Below are positions 1-8,630 of a stretch of 64,000 bases of DNA, one piece after another. Made by a program: the position numbers and the translations under genes. The stretch's first letter is position 1, and each line of letters opens with the position of its first letter. This stretch comes from an uncultured Clostridia bacterium (GTDB taxonomy: Bacteria; Bacillota; Clostridia; Lachnospirales; Anaerotignaceae), in the NCBI GenBank assembly GCA_937901125.1, contig CALCGT010000027.1:1-64000 (forward strand), given 5' to 3'. The notes beneath the pieces are model-generated. The model was not told where the DNA came from, did no database searches, and was given only the letters and a program-made list of their open reading frames with translations.

Positions 1-83
1 CCCCTTATGAAGTTTATTTTTCTGTATCGTTGCACTTGACTTGACAATTCAAGAACAAAAAAATAGAAAACGGAGGAAGTAAA

Positions 84-899
84 ATGAAAAAAAGAATTGT
101 ATTTTTAGTATTATCTCTGATCTTAGCGTTTGGCTTTACCGCCTGCACCACAAAGGAAACCGCCACCGCAGAGGAACTGGTACAGCAGGAAAATGACATC
201 ATTTCCGACCATCAGGCTTTGTGGAACATCGCCTTTGGTGCGGTTGATGAAAACTCCGATGAATTCAAAATTGAGGATTATGCGGAATTTCTGACAAAAG
301 CAGTGGACAATGTAAAGGATAAGCTGAACAAAGAGGATTTCAAAACCTTGACAGAGGACATTGAAAAAATCAGAGCTTTGGAAAAACAGATTGCCGCTTT
401 GCCCCAGACGGAAACCAGTCCCACCGATGACACTTTCACCGCAATAAAGAAATTCCCCGCCTTTCAGGGCAAGGACTTTGACGGCAATACGGTTGATGAA
501 ACCCTTTTCTCTAACAATACCGTTACTCTGGTGAATTTCTGGTTCAACGGCTGCTCCCCCTGCGTTGCAGAACTGCCTGCCCTGCAGCAGCTGAATGAAT
601 CCTTAAAGGAAAAAGGGGGTGCCGTTGTCGGTATCAATGTAGAAACGCTGGACGAAAACAAAGATCCCATTGAAACCGCAAAGGAAATCATGAAAAAACA
701 GGGGGCGTCCTATCAGAATATTTATTTTGACGCAGACAGCGAAGCAGGCAAATTATCTGCCTCCGTTATGTCTTTCCCCACCACAATTCTGATTGACAAA
801 GAAGGTAACATCGTGGGCGAACCCATCGTGGGCAGCTTGGAAAGCGAAAAAGCCATGGCAGATGTACAGGAAAAGATTGACGCGTTTATCGCGCGCTAA
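84..899 (+). CDS. TlpA/ResA-like thiol-disulfide lipoprotein
   Basis: Membrane-anchored extracytoplasmic thioredoxin-fold protein, probably a thiol-disulfide reductase or redox sensor. A lipoprotein signal ends in FGFTAC with the lipid-anchored Cys at residue 21. A helical charged region covers about 30-110. The redoxin domain (about 125-271) carries the CSPC active site at Cys157/Cys160 and a cis-Pro loop (SFPTT). Length fits TlpA lipoproteins with an N-terminal spacer. The start is set by a GGAGG Shine-Dalgarno 8 bases upstream. It stands alone, with a small hairpin (901-918) just after the stop. Partner protein and electron donor are unknown; family assignment is firm. Confidence 0.85.
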   Translation: MKKRIVFLVLSLILAFGFTACTTKETATAEELVQQENDIISDHQALWNIAFGAVDENSDEFKIEDYAEFLTKAVDNVKDKLNKEDFKTLTEDIEKIRALEKQIAALPQTETSPTDDTFTAIKKFPAFQGKDFDGNTVDETLFSNNTVTLVNFWFNGCSPCVAELPALQQLNESLKEKGGAVVGINVETLDENKDPIETAKEIMKKQGASYQNIYFDADSEAGKLSASVMSFPTTILIDKEGNIVGEPIVGSLESEKAMADVQEKIDAFIAR

Positions 900-900
900 G

Positions 901-918
901 TCGAAAACAAGTTTTCGA
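901..918 (+). terminator. small hairpin after the TlpA-like gene
   Basis: TCGAAAAC and GTTTTCGA pair around a 2-base loop directly after the stop, followed by TTTGTTC. It may act as a weak terminator. From here to 1074 I see no convincing gene. Confidence 0.4.
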
Positions 919-1074
919 TTTGTTCAAAAAGAAGAATAAACAGACAAGCTCCATCGGCTGTAAGCCTTGCAACCTGTCCGTTTTCCTTCTCTGAAATAAA
1001 TTCCGACTGCGGATTTCGCTTAGAGAACACTTCATTTCCCCCATACGCAGCTTCAAAATTCCTTATTACCAAAT

Positions 1075-1108
1075 AAAAAAGAGATGCGAAAAATCGCATC
1101 TCTTTTTT
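1075..1108 (-). terminator. intrinsic terminator downstream of the SRP RNA
   Basis: GAGATGCGA and TCGCATCTC form a 9-bp stem with an AAAA loop, flanked by an A-run and a T-run. It can terminate in both directions and lies downstream of the SRP RNA on the minus strand. A second inverted repeat (AAGTTGAAAAC/GTTTTCAACTT) lies at about 1124-1148. Confidence 0.75.
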
Positions 1109-1159
1109 ATCATCTGTATCAACAAGTTGAAAACCCCGTTTTCAACTTAAATTTCTTAA

Positions 1160-1428
1160 GGTCCGCACGCCCGCTGTTGCCATATCGCCCCATGCGTTAC
1201 CATCTTCCATGGCTCCATCCGAGCACCCTTACCACACACACAAGTTGACTGCTTAGTGCTGCTGCCTTCCGACCCTGACACGGTTCACAGGCTCATGTTG
1301 CGTAAGACCCGAACTTCAACACCGCTTCCGAAGGGCAGGCCATCAAGCCATACGTCGAAAGCGAGCATCACCCTCACTATAGCGGATTGTGAGTACAGGG
1401 CACCGCTACCGCCCCGGCTAGTGCGGAG
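1160..1428 (-). ncRNA. ffs: signal recognition particle RNA, large (6S) bacterial type
   Basis: RNA scaffold of the SRP, which delivers nascent membrane proteins to the translocon. On the minus strand the 5' part contains the Alu-domain sequence GCGGTAGCGGTGCCCTGTAC and TCCGCTATAG. The 3' part contains the S-domain core GTCAGGGTCGGAAGGCAGCA around the Ffh-binding internal loops. The termini CCGCAC and GTGCGG pair. At about 268 nt it is the Firmicutes large type with Alu and S domains. Ends are estimated from terminal pairing. It follows tadA, a common arrangement in Firmicutes. Confidence 0.93.
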
Positions 1429-1495
1429 ATTTGACAGCCAAAACCGAGGTTTTAACTGGATTTCACTTCTGTTGTAACCATGTTATTATACACGC

Positions 1496-1981
1496 TCACT
1501 GATTTTCTGTCAATGGCTGGGCATTGGCATTTTTTCGGAAGCGTTTGAAGAAGCGTTTCATGATTTCGCTGCACTGGGGCTGTAAAACTCCTTCCTCCAC
1601 CTCCACCTGATGGTTCAGCTTAGGTTCATTCAGCACATCCAGCACAGAACCGGCGCACCCCGCCTTACTATTCCGTGTACCAAAGACCACCTTAGGGATA
1701 CGAGCCTGCACGATAGCACCGGCGCACATAGGACAGGGCTCTACGGTCACATAAAGGACACAATCCTCCAGCCGCCAGTCCCCCACGATTTTGGCAGAAG
1801 AATCAATCACGTCAATTTCCGCATGGCGCAGAGGGTTTTTATCCGTATTTCGCAGGTTATGCCCCCGGGCGATGATCTCACCATTCCGTACCATAACGGC
1901 GCCAATGGGCACTTCCCCTGCCGCCAGAGCCTTTTCCGCCTCCAAAAGGGCTTCTGTCATATATTTTTCAGATTCTGTCAT
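1496..1981 (-). CDS. tadA: tRNA-specific adenosine deaminase
   Basis: Zinc deaminase converting A34 to inosine in the wobble position of tRNA-Arg(ACG). The zinc and catalytic motif HAE is at 53-55 and PCPMC at 82-86, followed by GAIVQARI, as in TadA; 161 residues is a normal length. GGAGG lies 8 bases before the ATG. It starts 3 bases after the stop of the upstream lipoprotein gene and is followed by the SRP RNA, so the three are probably cotranscribed. Confidence 0.93.
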   Translation of the reverse strand: MTESEKYMTEALLEAEKALAAGEVPIGAVMVRNGEIIARGHNLRNTDKNPLRHAEIDVIDSSAKIVGDWRLEDCVLYVTVEPCPMCAGAIVQARIPKVVFGTRNSKAGCAGSVLDVLNEPKLNHQVEVEEGVLQPQCSEIMKRFFKRFRKNANAQPLTENQ

Positions 1982-1984
1982 AGC

Positions 1985-3310
1985 TTATTCCTCCGATGCC
2001 AGATACAACTGCCCCCGTCTGTCGATATTATCCTGCACAAACCAATAATCCGTCTTGCCGTTGCCATCGAAATCGAAGGGGTAGATGCACTGACCATAAT
2101 CGATATCCTCATTAGCCGACTGTAAGCCTTTTTCCGTCAGGATATAGCGGATGGTGGTGGCTGTGGTATCACAGGCATAAATTTCCTTTACGCCATCGCC
2201 GTTCAGGTCGCCGCTGGAAATGGGCCCATAGAAGTTTTCCACGCCCAGATGGGTGCTCCATAGCTTGCGGAAGCTGCCGCCGGTGGATTGATACAGATAC
2301 AGATCCATGCTATCGGTCATGATATATTCCTTTTTCCCATCCCCGTCCAGATCGGTCACATGGAACTGGGTCACCTGATGGCGCAGCTTTCTGCTGCCTA
2401 TCCGCTCCCAACCATTTTCCGTTTCTTCATATACATCCATATTCTGGTCGATAAACAGATAGAGCTTGCCGTCTTCTGCCCCAATGGCTGTGCAAAGCTC
2501 CCCTTCCAGAGGGATTTCCCCTGCAGCATTCAGGTTTTCATCATAGAGCATAATTTTTTCCGCCCGGGAATAGGTCTTTTCGCTTTCCTCGTCGCCGCTT
2601 TCCGTCACGCTGGAAACCAGAACCGCCAAGCGGGCATCCTTTCCATTCAGGAATGCCGCAGAAGTTGCTTCCAAACCATAGCCATAGGAAAAATTACGAT
2701 AACGGCTCAAGCCATTGGCATAGCGATAGACTGCCGCTTTCCCATCCTGAATGGAAACAGCTAGCCCATTGCCATTGGCATCCTTCCCCGTGGAATAGAT
2801 GCCTTCAGGGGAAAATTCCCCTCTGCCTTCCCGGAAAGCAGTGCCCATGCCTGTCCAGTTTTCATAAGCCCGGAAGCCGCCGTCCGCCACAAAGGGGTTG
2901 CGTTCCTTCAAGCTGTAATATCCGTTATCATAGCCGCCGCTGTAGGCTACCCCTGCCAGCTGACCGCCAACGAACCAGCACTGCAACTTGCCTGCATTGT
3001 CGCCATTATAATGGAGCAGGGAGGCCTCCGCCAAAACGGCATCCTGCCCTGCCTTGCTCTTCAAATTATATTCGCAGGCAGAGGAAGCAGAAAACAGCCA
3101 TCCGCTTTCCTCGTTATTTTCCGGCACCACTGCCGGCCCAAAGACCAGGCTGCTGCGGTCATATTCCCAATAAAATTCCTCCATCACGCCATCGATCATT
3201 TCCACATAGGATTCCTGTTCGGCAGCCGTCAGGCTGAAGGTATTCTCCTCTTCGGCTGCACAGCCGGTGAGTAACAAGAGGCTCGCCACGACCATCATCC
3301 ATTTTTTCAT
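1985..3310 (-). CDS. FG-GAP/VCBS-repeat lipoprotein
   Basis: Probable surface lipoprotein of unknown function. The signal peptide ends in LLLLTGC with the modified Cys near residue 17. The C-terminal third holds repeats of the Asp/Gly-rich calcium-loop type (DLDGDGKKEY, DLNGDGVKEI, DFDGNGKTDY) typical of FG-GAP/VCBS blades of a beta-propeller. The middle part is also beta-rich. The Shine-Dalgarno AAGGAAGG is 5 bases upstream of the ATG. It is the first gene of an apparent operon with tadA (3-base gap). No catalytic motif is visible; a structural, binding or sensing role is inference. Confidence 0.8.
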   Translation of the reverse strand: MKKWMMVVASLLLLTGCAAEEENTFSLTAAEQESYVEMIDGVMEEFYWEYDRSSLVFGPAVVPENNEESGWLFSASSACEYNLKSKAGQDAVLAEASLLHYNGDNAGKLQCWFVGGQLAGVAYSGGYDNGYYSLKERNPFVADGGFRAYENWTGMGTAFREGRGEFSPEGIYSTGKDANGNGLAVSIQDGKAAVYRYANGLSRYRNFSYGYGLEATSAAFLNGKDARLAVLVSSVTESGDEESEKTYSRAEKIMLYDENLNAAGEIPLEGELCTAIGAEDGKLYLFIDQNMDVYEETENGWERIGSRKLRHQVTQFHVTDLDGDGKKEYIMTDSMDLYLYQSTGGSFRKLWSTHLGVENFYGPISSGDLNGDGVKEIYACDTTATTIRYILTEKGLQSANEDIDYGQCIYPFDFDGNGKTDYWFVQDNIDRRGQLYLASEE

Positions 3311-3436
3311 AAGTACCTTCCTTCCTTCTCAAGCGAAGTAAAAATTCATCTTTCGCCCGATCAACCATAGAAAAGGAAAGACGTTTTGTCTTTTCCATAT
3401 ATATAACCATTTTACATTATAGCTCATTCGGGCATA

Positions 3437-3505
3437 GAAAAAAAGGCACGAAAAAAAGTATTTGAGAAAAAGTTTCTCATTCTATACGCATTTTGTGCCT
3501 TTTTT
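3437..3505 (-). terminator. intrinsic terminator after spmAB
   Basis: AAAAAAGGCAC and GTGCCTTTTTT bracket an inner inverted repeat (GAGAAA/TTTCTC), giving a long hairpin with A/T tails. It lies just downstream of spmB on the minus strand. Confidence 0.7.
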
Positions 3506-3562
3506 GCCCGGCTATCTCCTGTTTTCCCGCTATTTTCAGGCTACTCACCCCAAGCATTCTTT

Positions 3563-4090
3563 TCAAAAAACCAGCTTCACCAGCCATACTGCCGCAAAGA
3601 CCCCCACGATATTCGCCACCAGGGCACAGGGCAGCGTATAGCGGGTCTTTTTGATGCCAATGGAAAGAAAATAGAGGCTCATGGTATAAAATACCGTTTC
3701 CGTGCAGCTCATCATGACCGAAGCGGTCCTGCCAATAAAAGAATCGGGGCCATATGTAGAAAAAATATCTGTCAGAAGCCCTGTTGCCGCCGAAGAGGAC
3801 ACCAAGCGCACGATGCTCAAGGGTGCCAGATCTGCAGGAAAATGGATGGCTTCTGCCGCAGGACGGATCAATTCTACCAAAATTTCCAGCAATCCCCCTG
3901 CCCGCATGACCTCCACCGCCATGATGAGACCGATCAGAGTGGGCAGGATATCCAGAACCGTTTGCAGCCCCTCCTTTGCCCCCTCCAGAAAGACTTCATA
4001 TATATCGACTTTTTTCAAACAGCCAAAGACCACGATGAACAGCACCGTCACAGGGATCAGAAAATCGGATATAGTCAAAAGGATACGCAT
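3563..4090 (-). CDS. spmB: spore maturation protein B
   Basis: Integral membrane protein of the nucleoside-recognition (gate) family, needed with SpmA for spore core dehydration in Bacillus and Clostridium. Hydrophobic segments alternate with conserved stretches such as SSSAATGLLTDIFSTYGPDS and CTETVFYTMSLYF that mark SpmB; 175 residues is the usual length. The ATG at 4090 is chosen because AAGGAGGGG lies 6 bases upstream, and it begins one base after the spmA stop, indicating translational coupling. An ATG 33 bases further upstream lacks a ribosome binding site. Confidence 0.93.
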   Translation of the reverse strand: MRILLTISDFLIPVTVLFIVVFGCLKKVDIYEVFLEGAKEGLQTVLDILPTLIGLIMAVEVMRAGGLLEILVELIRPAAEAIHFPADLAPLSIVRLVSSSAATGLLTDIFSTYGPDSFIGRTASVMMSCTETVFYTMSLYFLSIGIKKTRYTLPCALVANIVGVFAAVWLVKLVF

Positions 4091-4091
4091 T

Positions 4092-4679
4092 TTAGCCCCT
4101 CCTTTCCAGAAGCTTCGCCGCAAAAATGCCCACCAGTGTGGTGATCAGGGTGGCCACAATGCCTACCCCCACGATCTCCGCCGGGTTTTTGGAGCCGAAT
4201 TCCGTCCGATAAGCCAGGATATTCACCGTCACCAACTGCAGAGAGGTCATATTGACCGTCAGAAACATACACATGGCGGAGGATGCTGTCCCCTCCTGCT
4301 CCCGATTCAGCTTCTGCAGTTCCTTCATGGCCATCAGCCCTGCCGGAGTCGCCGCCCAGCCAAGGCCAAGGAAATTTGCCACAAAATTGGTGGCGATGTA
4401 TTTACGAGCCCGATGTCTGCGGGGGATCGTGGGAAATAAAAAATCCATTATAGGGGTCATTTTTCCCGCAAGGGCATTGATCATGCCGCCCCGTTCCGCA
4501 ATCTTCAGCACCCCCGACCAGACAGCCACCACTCCAGCCATGGTGAAAGCCAGGTCCATGGCAGATTTGCCTCCGCCGATGACCGCTGCCGTCACCATAT
4601 CCATCCTTCCCAAAAATGCTCCCGTCAAAATGCCCCCAATGACAAAGAACCCCCAGATCCCATTCAGCATAGACTTCAC
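4092..4679 (-). CDS. spmA: spore maturation protein A
   Basis: Membrane protein with a nucleoside-recognition/gate domain, partner of SpmB in spore dehydration and heat resistance. It shows multiple transmembrane helices and the conserved region ATNFVANFLGLGWAATPAGL. The 195-residue length is typical. GAGAGGAGTG lies 7 bases before the ATG. In Bacillus the pair is expressed in sporulation; I did not identify a sigma-E/G promoter here. The pair supports the organism being a spore former. Confidence 0.93.
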   Translation of the reverse strand: MKSMLNGIWGFFVIGGILTGAFLGRMDMVTAAVIGGGKSAMDLAFTMAGVVAVWSGVLKIAERGGMINALAGKMTPIMDFLFPTIPRRHRARKYIATNFVANFLGLGWAATPAGLMAMKELQKLNREQEGTASSAMCMFLTVNMTSLQLVTVNILAYRTEFGSKNPAEIVGVGIVATLITTLVGIFAAKLLERRG

Positions 4680-4804
4680 TCCTCTCCGTCCAGTTTATGC
4701 CGAAATATTTCCTGCCATGAAATAAAGTTTACTTTAGAGAATGAAAAAAAGTTTATTTTGCCCCAAAGAAAAAAAAGTAGAAATTGTATTTTTATCGATT
4801 TCTG

Positions 4805-4833
4805 TTGAAATATATTTTTTTATATGGTAAGAT
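4805..4833 (+). promoter_or_regulatory. sigma-A-type promoter of the AbrB-family gene
   Basis: TTGAAA (4805-4810), 17 bases, then TAAGAT (4828-4833), 53 bases upstream of the start codon, in a very AT-rich intergenic region. Confidence 0.6.
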
Positions 4834-4885
4834 TTGGAATGATTTATAAATAGTTCTAGAAAAGAGTAGTAGGGGGAACAAATAC

Positions 4886-5146
4886 ATGAAATCAACAGGT
4901 ATCGTAAGAAAAGTGGATGAATTGGGAAGAGTTGTTCTGCCCATCGAGCTTCGCCGCAATATGGGGATCAAAATCAAGGATTCTTTGGAAATTTTTGTAG
5001 AAGATAATATGATTTTCTTGAAGAAATATGAACCTGCCGATATCTTCACAGGCAGTATGGACAATCTGATTGATTACAAAGGAAAAAAAGTATCCAAGGC
5101 TTCCATTTTGGAAATGGCAAAGCTGGCTGGTCTGGATGTAAAATAA
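4886..5146 (+). CDS. AbrB/SpoVT-family transcription regulator
   Basis: Small swapped-hairpin DNA-binding protein of 86 residues. The N-terminal STGIVRKVDELGRVVLPIELRR is diagnostic of the AbrB/SpoVT/Abh DNA-binding domain (residues 3-50), which dimerises to bind AT-rich promoters. The C-terminus is short, unlike SpoVT with its GAF domain, so it is closer to AbrB or Abh. AGTAGGGGGAACA precedes the ATG. It is monocistronic and closed by a strong terminator. In relatives such proteins control the transition state and sporulation; its targets here are unknown. Confidence 0.88.
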   Translation: MKSTGIVRKVDELGRVVLPIELRRNMGIKIKDSLEIFVEDNMIFLKKYEPADIFTGSMDNLIDYKGKKVSKASILEMAKLAGLDVK

Positions 5147-5157
5147 TCTTGAACCAC

Positions 5158-5186
5158 AAAAAGGACGGCAAAAGCCGTCCTTTTTT
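5158..5186 (+). terminator. intrinsic terminator of the AbrB-family gene
   Basis: AAGGACGGC and GCCGTCCTT form the stem with an AAAA loop, followed by TTTTT. Confidence 0.85.
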
Positions 5187-5275
5187 ATTGACAAGATGCC
5201 ATACGCCCCATAAAATAGGGATATCCTAGATGATTCGTATGCGAAACAAATAAAAAGAAAGGCGTGATCCCAATT

Positions 5276-6088
5276 ATGAATCTGACATTCCAAGGCAGTA
5301 AAAATTACGTAGCCAGCGAAGAGCTGATGCGTTCCGTCAATATCGCCATCGCCCTGCAGAAACCTCTGCTCATCAAAGGCGAACCCGGCACAGGCAAGAC
5401 CATGCTGGCAGAAGCCATTTCTCAGGCGTTGGGCAAAAAACTCATCATCTGGAACATCAAATCCACCACAAAGGCCCAAGATGGGCTGTATGTTTACGAC
5501 GTAGTACAGCGCTTGTATGATTCCCAGTTCGGCAATGAAGGGGTAGAGGATATCGCAAAATATGTAAAGCTGGGCAAGCTGGGGGAAGCCTTCAGCAGCG
5601 ACGAACAGGTCATCCTGCTGATCGATGAAATCGACAAAGCCGATCTGGAATTCCCCAACGACCTGCTGTGGGAGTTGGACAAAATGGAATTCTATATCCC
5701 CGAAACAAAGGAGACCGTTAAGGCAAAGCAGCGCCCTATCGTCATCATCACCTCCAACGCGGAAAAGGAGCTGCCCGATGCTTTCCTGCGCCGCTGCATC
5801 TTCCACTACATCGAATTCCCCGATGCAGAACAGATGGAAGAGATCATCAAAGTACATTTCGACCATGTGGAAGAAAACGTGCTGAAACAGGTTTTGGCTA
5901 CCTTCTACTGGATCAGAGGACTGTATAACATCCAGAAAAAACCCAGCACCTCCGAGGTCATCGACTGGATCCGTGCATTGGAACTGGGCGGTGTACCTTC
6001 CTATAAGATCAAAGAAACCGTTCCTTTCGCAGGGGTGCTGCTGAAAAAGAACGAAGATATCGACACCATGAGAAAATACCTGAAGTAA
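5276..6088 (+). CDS. MoxR-family AAA+ ATPase
   Basis: AAA+ ATPase of the MoxR clade, which usually works as a chaperone with a von Willebrand A (VWA) partner to mature or load metal cofactors or remodel complexes. Walker A GEPGTGKT is at 35-42, Walker B LLLIDEIDKAD near 110, sensor 1 (IITSNAEKELPDAFLRRC) near 160, and the C-terminal lid follows. The ATG at 5276 suits the Shine-Dalgarno GAAAGG (13 bases upstream); a GTG at 5264 is too close to it. The VWA gene follows 15 bases downstream in the same operon. The client protein is unknown. Confidence 0.9.
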   Translation: MNLTFQGSKNYVASEELMRSVNIAIALQKPLLIKGEPGTGKTMLAEAISQALGKKLIIWNIKSTTKAQDGLYVYDVVQRLYDSQFGNEGVEDIAKYVKLGKLGEAFSSDEQVILLIDEIDKADLEFPNDLLWELDKMEFYIPETKETVKAKQRPIVIITSNAEKELPDAFLRRCIFHYIEFPDAEQMEEIIKVHFDHVEENVLKQVLATFYWIRGLYNIQKKPSTSEVIDWIRALELGGVPSYKIKETVPFAGVLLKKNEDIDTMRKYLK

Positions 6089-6103
6089 GTAGGTGAATCG
6101 CTG

Positions 6104-7303
6104 ATGTTTACTTCATTTTTCTATCTCCTTCGCGCCAGAGGGCTGAAGGTTTCCCTGAATGAGTGGATGTCCCTCATCGAAGCATTGGACAAGGGGCTGC
6201 ACCATTCCTCTTTCACGGGGTTTTATTACCTCTGCCGTGCCATTCTGGTAAAAAGCGAAGCTGATTTTGACAAATTTGACGGGGCTTTTCTGGAATATTT
6301 CAAAGAGATGGAGCGTGCCTCCGATGAACTGCCTAAGGAGCTTCTGGATTGGCTGAACAAGCCTAGAGAAGAGCTGGACGGCAGCTTCAGCGAGGAAGAC
6401 CTGCTCCGCAACATGGGTCTGCCGGAAGATATGATCCAGCAGATGTTTTTGGAACGGCTGAAGGAACAGCACGAGCAGCATAACGGCGGTTCCAAATGGA
6501 TTGGCACCAGAGGGGCTTCCCCCTTCGGCAACAACGGTCAGATAGACAAAGGTATCCGTGTGGGGGGCGAAAGCAAAAAGAAGAGCGCCTTCCAGGTGGC
6601 AGGAGAGAGAAAATTTCGGGATTTCCGTGAGGATAATGTGCTTGATACCCGTCAGTTCCAGATGGCCTTCCGCCGTCTGCGGCAATTTTCCGCCCGTGCC
6701 GACGAAGCTAGAACGGAATTCGATATCGACGGCACCATTCGGGAAACCTGCGACAATGCCGGCAGCCTGAAGGTGGTTTACGACAAACCAAGAAGAAATA
6801 CCGTGAAGGTGCTGCTTCTGATGGACAGCGGCGGCTCTATGGATTATTACAGCCGTATGTGCTCTGCCCTCTTTCAGGCAGTACGCAATTCCAACCATTT
6901 CAAGGATTTGCAGGTATTCTATTTTCACAACTGCATTTATTCCAAGATCTTCAAAGACCCTCGGATGCGCCCTGCTTCCGCCATCCCCACGGAATGGATT
7001 TTGCAGAATATCAGCAGCGAATATAAGGTCATCATCGTGGGGGATGCCCAGATGGACCCCTACGAGCTGATGGAAGGCAGCTGGTACAGTTATGGTGCCA
7101 GGGACAAGACCCCCGGCATCGAATGGCTGCGCCGTTTCAAAGAAAAATATCCCCATATCGTGTGGCTGAACCCTTCCGAACGGCCCTATTGGGGCGGCTG
7201 GTGGGCAAAAACCTACGATATTCTGGAGAAGGAGTTCGATATGTACCGCCTGACGCTGGATGATCTGAATGTTGCATTAAAAAAACTGATGGTAAGTCGA
7301 TAA
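6104..7303 (+). CDS. CoxE-like VWA-domain protein, partner of the MoxR ATPase
   Basis: 399 residues. An N-terminal helical region (1-130) is followed by a VWA domain from about 230 with the metal-ion-dependent adhesion site DSGGSM at 241-246. This is the arrangement of CoxE/YehP-type partners that couple MoxR ATPases to substrates. VIIVGDAQMDPYELM and GIEWLRRFKEKYPHIVWLNP are typical of the C-terminal VWA part of the family. No signal peptide, so cytoplasmic. It is cotranscribed with the MoxR gene and followed by a terminator. No carbon monoxide dehydrogenase or other metalloenzyme client is adjacent. Confidence 0.88.
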   Translation: MFTSFFYLLRARGLKVSLNEWMSLIEALDKGLHHSSFTGFYYLCRAILVKSEADFDKFDGAFLEYFKEMERASDELPKELLDWLNKPREELDGSFSEEDLLRNMGLPEDMIQQMFLERLKEQHEQHNGGSKWIGTRGASPFGNNGQIDKGIRVGGESKKKSAFQVAGERKFRDFREDNVLDTRQFQMAFRRLRQFSARADEARTEFDIDGTIRETCDNAGSLKVVYDKPRRNTVKVLLLMDSGGSMDYYSRMCSALFQAVRNSNHFKDLQVFYFHNCIYSKIFKDPRMRPASAIPTEWILQNISSEYKVIIVGDAQMDPYELMEGSWYSYGARDKTPGIEWLRRFKEKYPHIVWLNPSERPYWGGWWAKTYDILEKEFDMYRLTLDDLNVALKKLMVSR

Positions 7304-7304
7304 A

Positions 7305-7330
7305 AAAGAGAGCCAAAAGGCTCTCTTTTG
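7305..7330 (+). terminator. intrinsic terminator of the MoxR-VWA operon
   Basis: AGAGAGCC and GGCTCTCT pair around AAAA, with an A-run before and TTTTG after. Confidence 0.85.
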
Positions 7331-7524
7331 ATTTTGCCGCCAGCTTCTTTCGATATGTAAAGGAAGAGGGATGGTTTCTGCCGATGAGGATATAGACCAA
7401 AATAGACAGGTTATTGAACACCGCCATGATCACAAACATTTTATTGTAGACAAAGGACCAAATCAGCCCCCTGCATCGCAGAAGTGTATTTTTATGGAGA
7501 TATATTTTGACAGATCAAAAGGTC

Positions 7525-8592
7525 TTAGTCAACCTTTACTGTCCAGCCGAAGGAATCTTCCTTCAGCCCCCACTGTACGCCTGTCAGCTCGTCGTATACC
7601 TTCTGTGTCATTTCGCCGATCTGATTATTGTTTACAACAACCTTTTCCTCCCCGCAAATGAAGCCTCCGATAGGTGTAACAACTGCCGCTGTACCGCACA
7701 TGAAGGCTTCCTGCACAGTGCCGTTTTTGCAGCCTTCCATCAGTTCATCAACTGTGATCTTGCGTTCTACGGTTTCCATGCCCCAGCTCTTTGCCAGTTC
7801 CAGAATGGATTTTCTTGTAACGCCGGGCAGGATGGAGCCGTTCAGTTCGGGTGTTACCAGCTTGCCGTTCCAAATGAACATCAGGTTCATACCGCCGCCT
7901 TCTTCAACATATTTTCTTTCTACGCCGTCTACCCATACAACCTGAGAATAGCCTTTCTCTGCCGCTTTTTCACCGGCTCTTGTGGCTGCTGCGTAGTTAC
8001 CGCCGCATTTCGCATAGCCTGTACCGCCGCGAACCGCACGAACGTCCTCCATTTCGATCAGCATATCAACGGGAGCCAGACCGCTCTTGTAATAGCTGCC
8101 TACTACGCAGGCGATCACCATAAATGTGGCATGGGAGATGCCATGCAGTGCCAGGTCTGCATCTGTACCAAACAGGAAGGGACGCAGATACAGGGAAGTA
8201 CCATAGGGTTCAGGTACCCAATCCTTTTCTACTTCTACAAACTGTCTCAGGTATTCCACTGCATCATCTACATCAAACTGGGGCAGGCACAGTCTTTCTG
8301 CGGAATTGTTCATACGCTTGAAGTTTTCCACGGGGCGGAACATCTGCACGCTGCCGTCGGGTTTACGGTATGCTTTCAGGCCTTCAAATACCTCTGCGCC
8401 ATAGTGGAACACCAGTGCAGCGGGATTCAGAGCGATATCATCAAAGGGAACAATGCGGGCATTCTGCCAGCCATTTTCCGCATCCCATTCCATCATAAAC
8501 ATGTGATCTGTGAAGGCTACGCCAAAGGGCACTGTAGCAGGATCCGGTTTTTTCTTAGGGGTTGTTGTTTTTGTTACTTTTACTTCCATCAT
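7525..8592 (-). CDS. ilvE: branched-chain amino acid aminotransferase
   Basis: PLP enzyme of fold type IV that interconverts leucine, isoleucine and valine with their 2-oxo acids, used for synthesis and for fermentative catabolism. Visible are FHYGAEVFEGLKAYR, the Lys-containing GGTGYAKCGGNYA, and VEEGGGMNLMF of the class-IV aminotransferase family; about 355 residues is normal for the Firmicute BCAT type. The ATG at 8592 is set by AAAGGAGAG 9 bases upstream. A long untranslated leader with a short leucine/isoleucine/valine-rich ORF and a terminator lies upstream, suggesting attenuation. No terminator of its own is obvious downstream. Confidence 0.93.
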   Translation of the reverse strand: MMEVKVTKTTTPKKKPDPATVPFGVAFTDHMFMMEWDAENGWQNARIVPFDDIALNPAALVFHYGAEVFEGLKAYRKPDGSVQMFRPVENFKRMNNSAERLCLPQFDVDDAVEYLRQFVEVEKDWVPEPYGTSLYLRPFLFGTDADLALHGISHATFMVIACVVGSYYKSGLAPVDMLIEMEDVRAVRGGTGYAKCGGNYAAATRAGEKAAEKGYSQVVWVDGVERKYVEEGGGMNLMFIWNGKLVTPELNGSILPGVTRKSILELAKSWGMETVERKITVDELMEGCKNGTVQEAFMCGTAAVVTPIGGFICGEEKVVVNNNQIGEMTQKVYDELTGVQWGLKEDSFGWTVKVD

Positions 8593-8630
8593 ATCAATTC
8601 TCTCCTTTTTCTTCTGTTTTTTCAATTATT

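Noticed and set aside
896..1099. A 67-codon minus-strand ORF between the TlpA-like gene and the SRP RNA (NPQSEFISEKENGQVARLT...)
   Set aside because: Its start lies within the terminator hairpin, it has no ribosome binding site and it overlaps the 3' end of the neighbouring gene. It looks protein-like in composition but I cannot support it.
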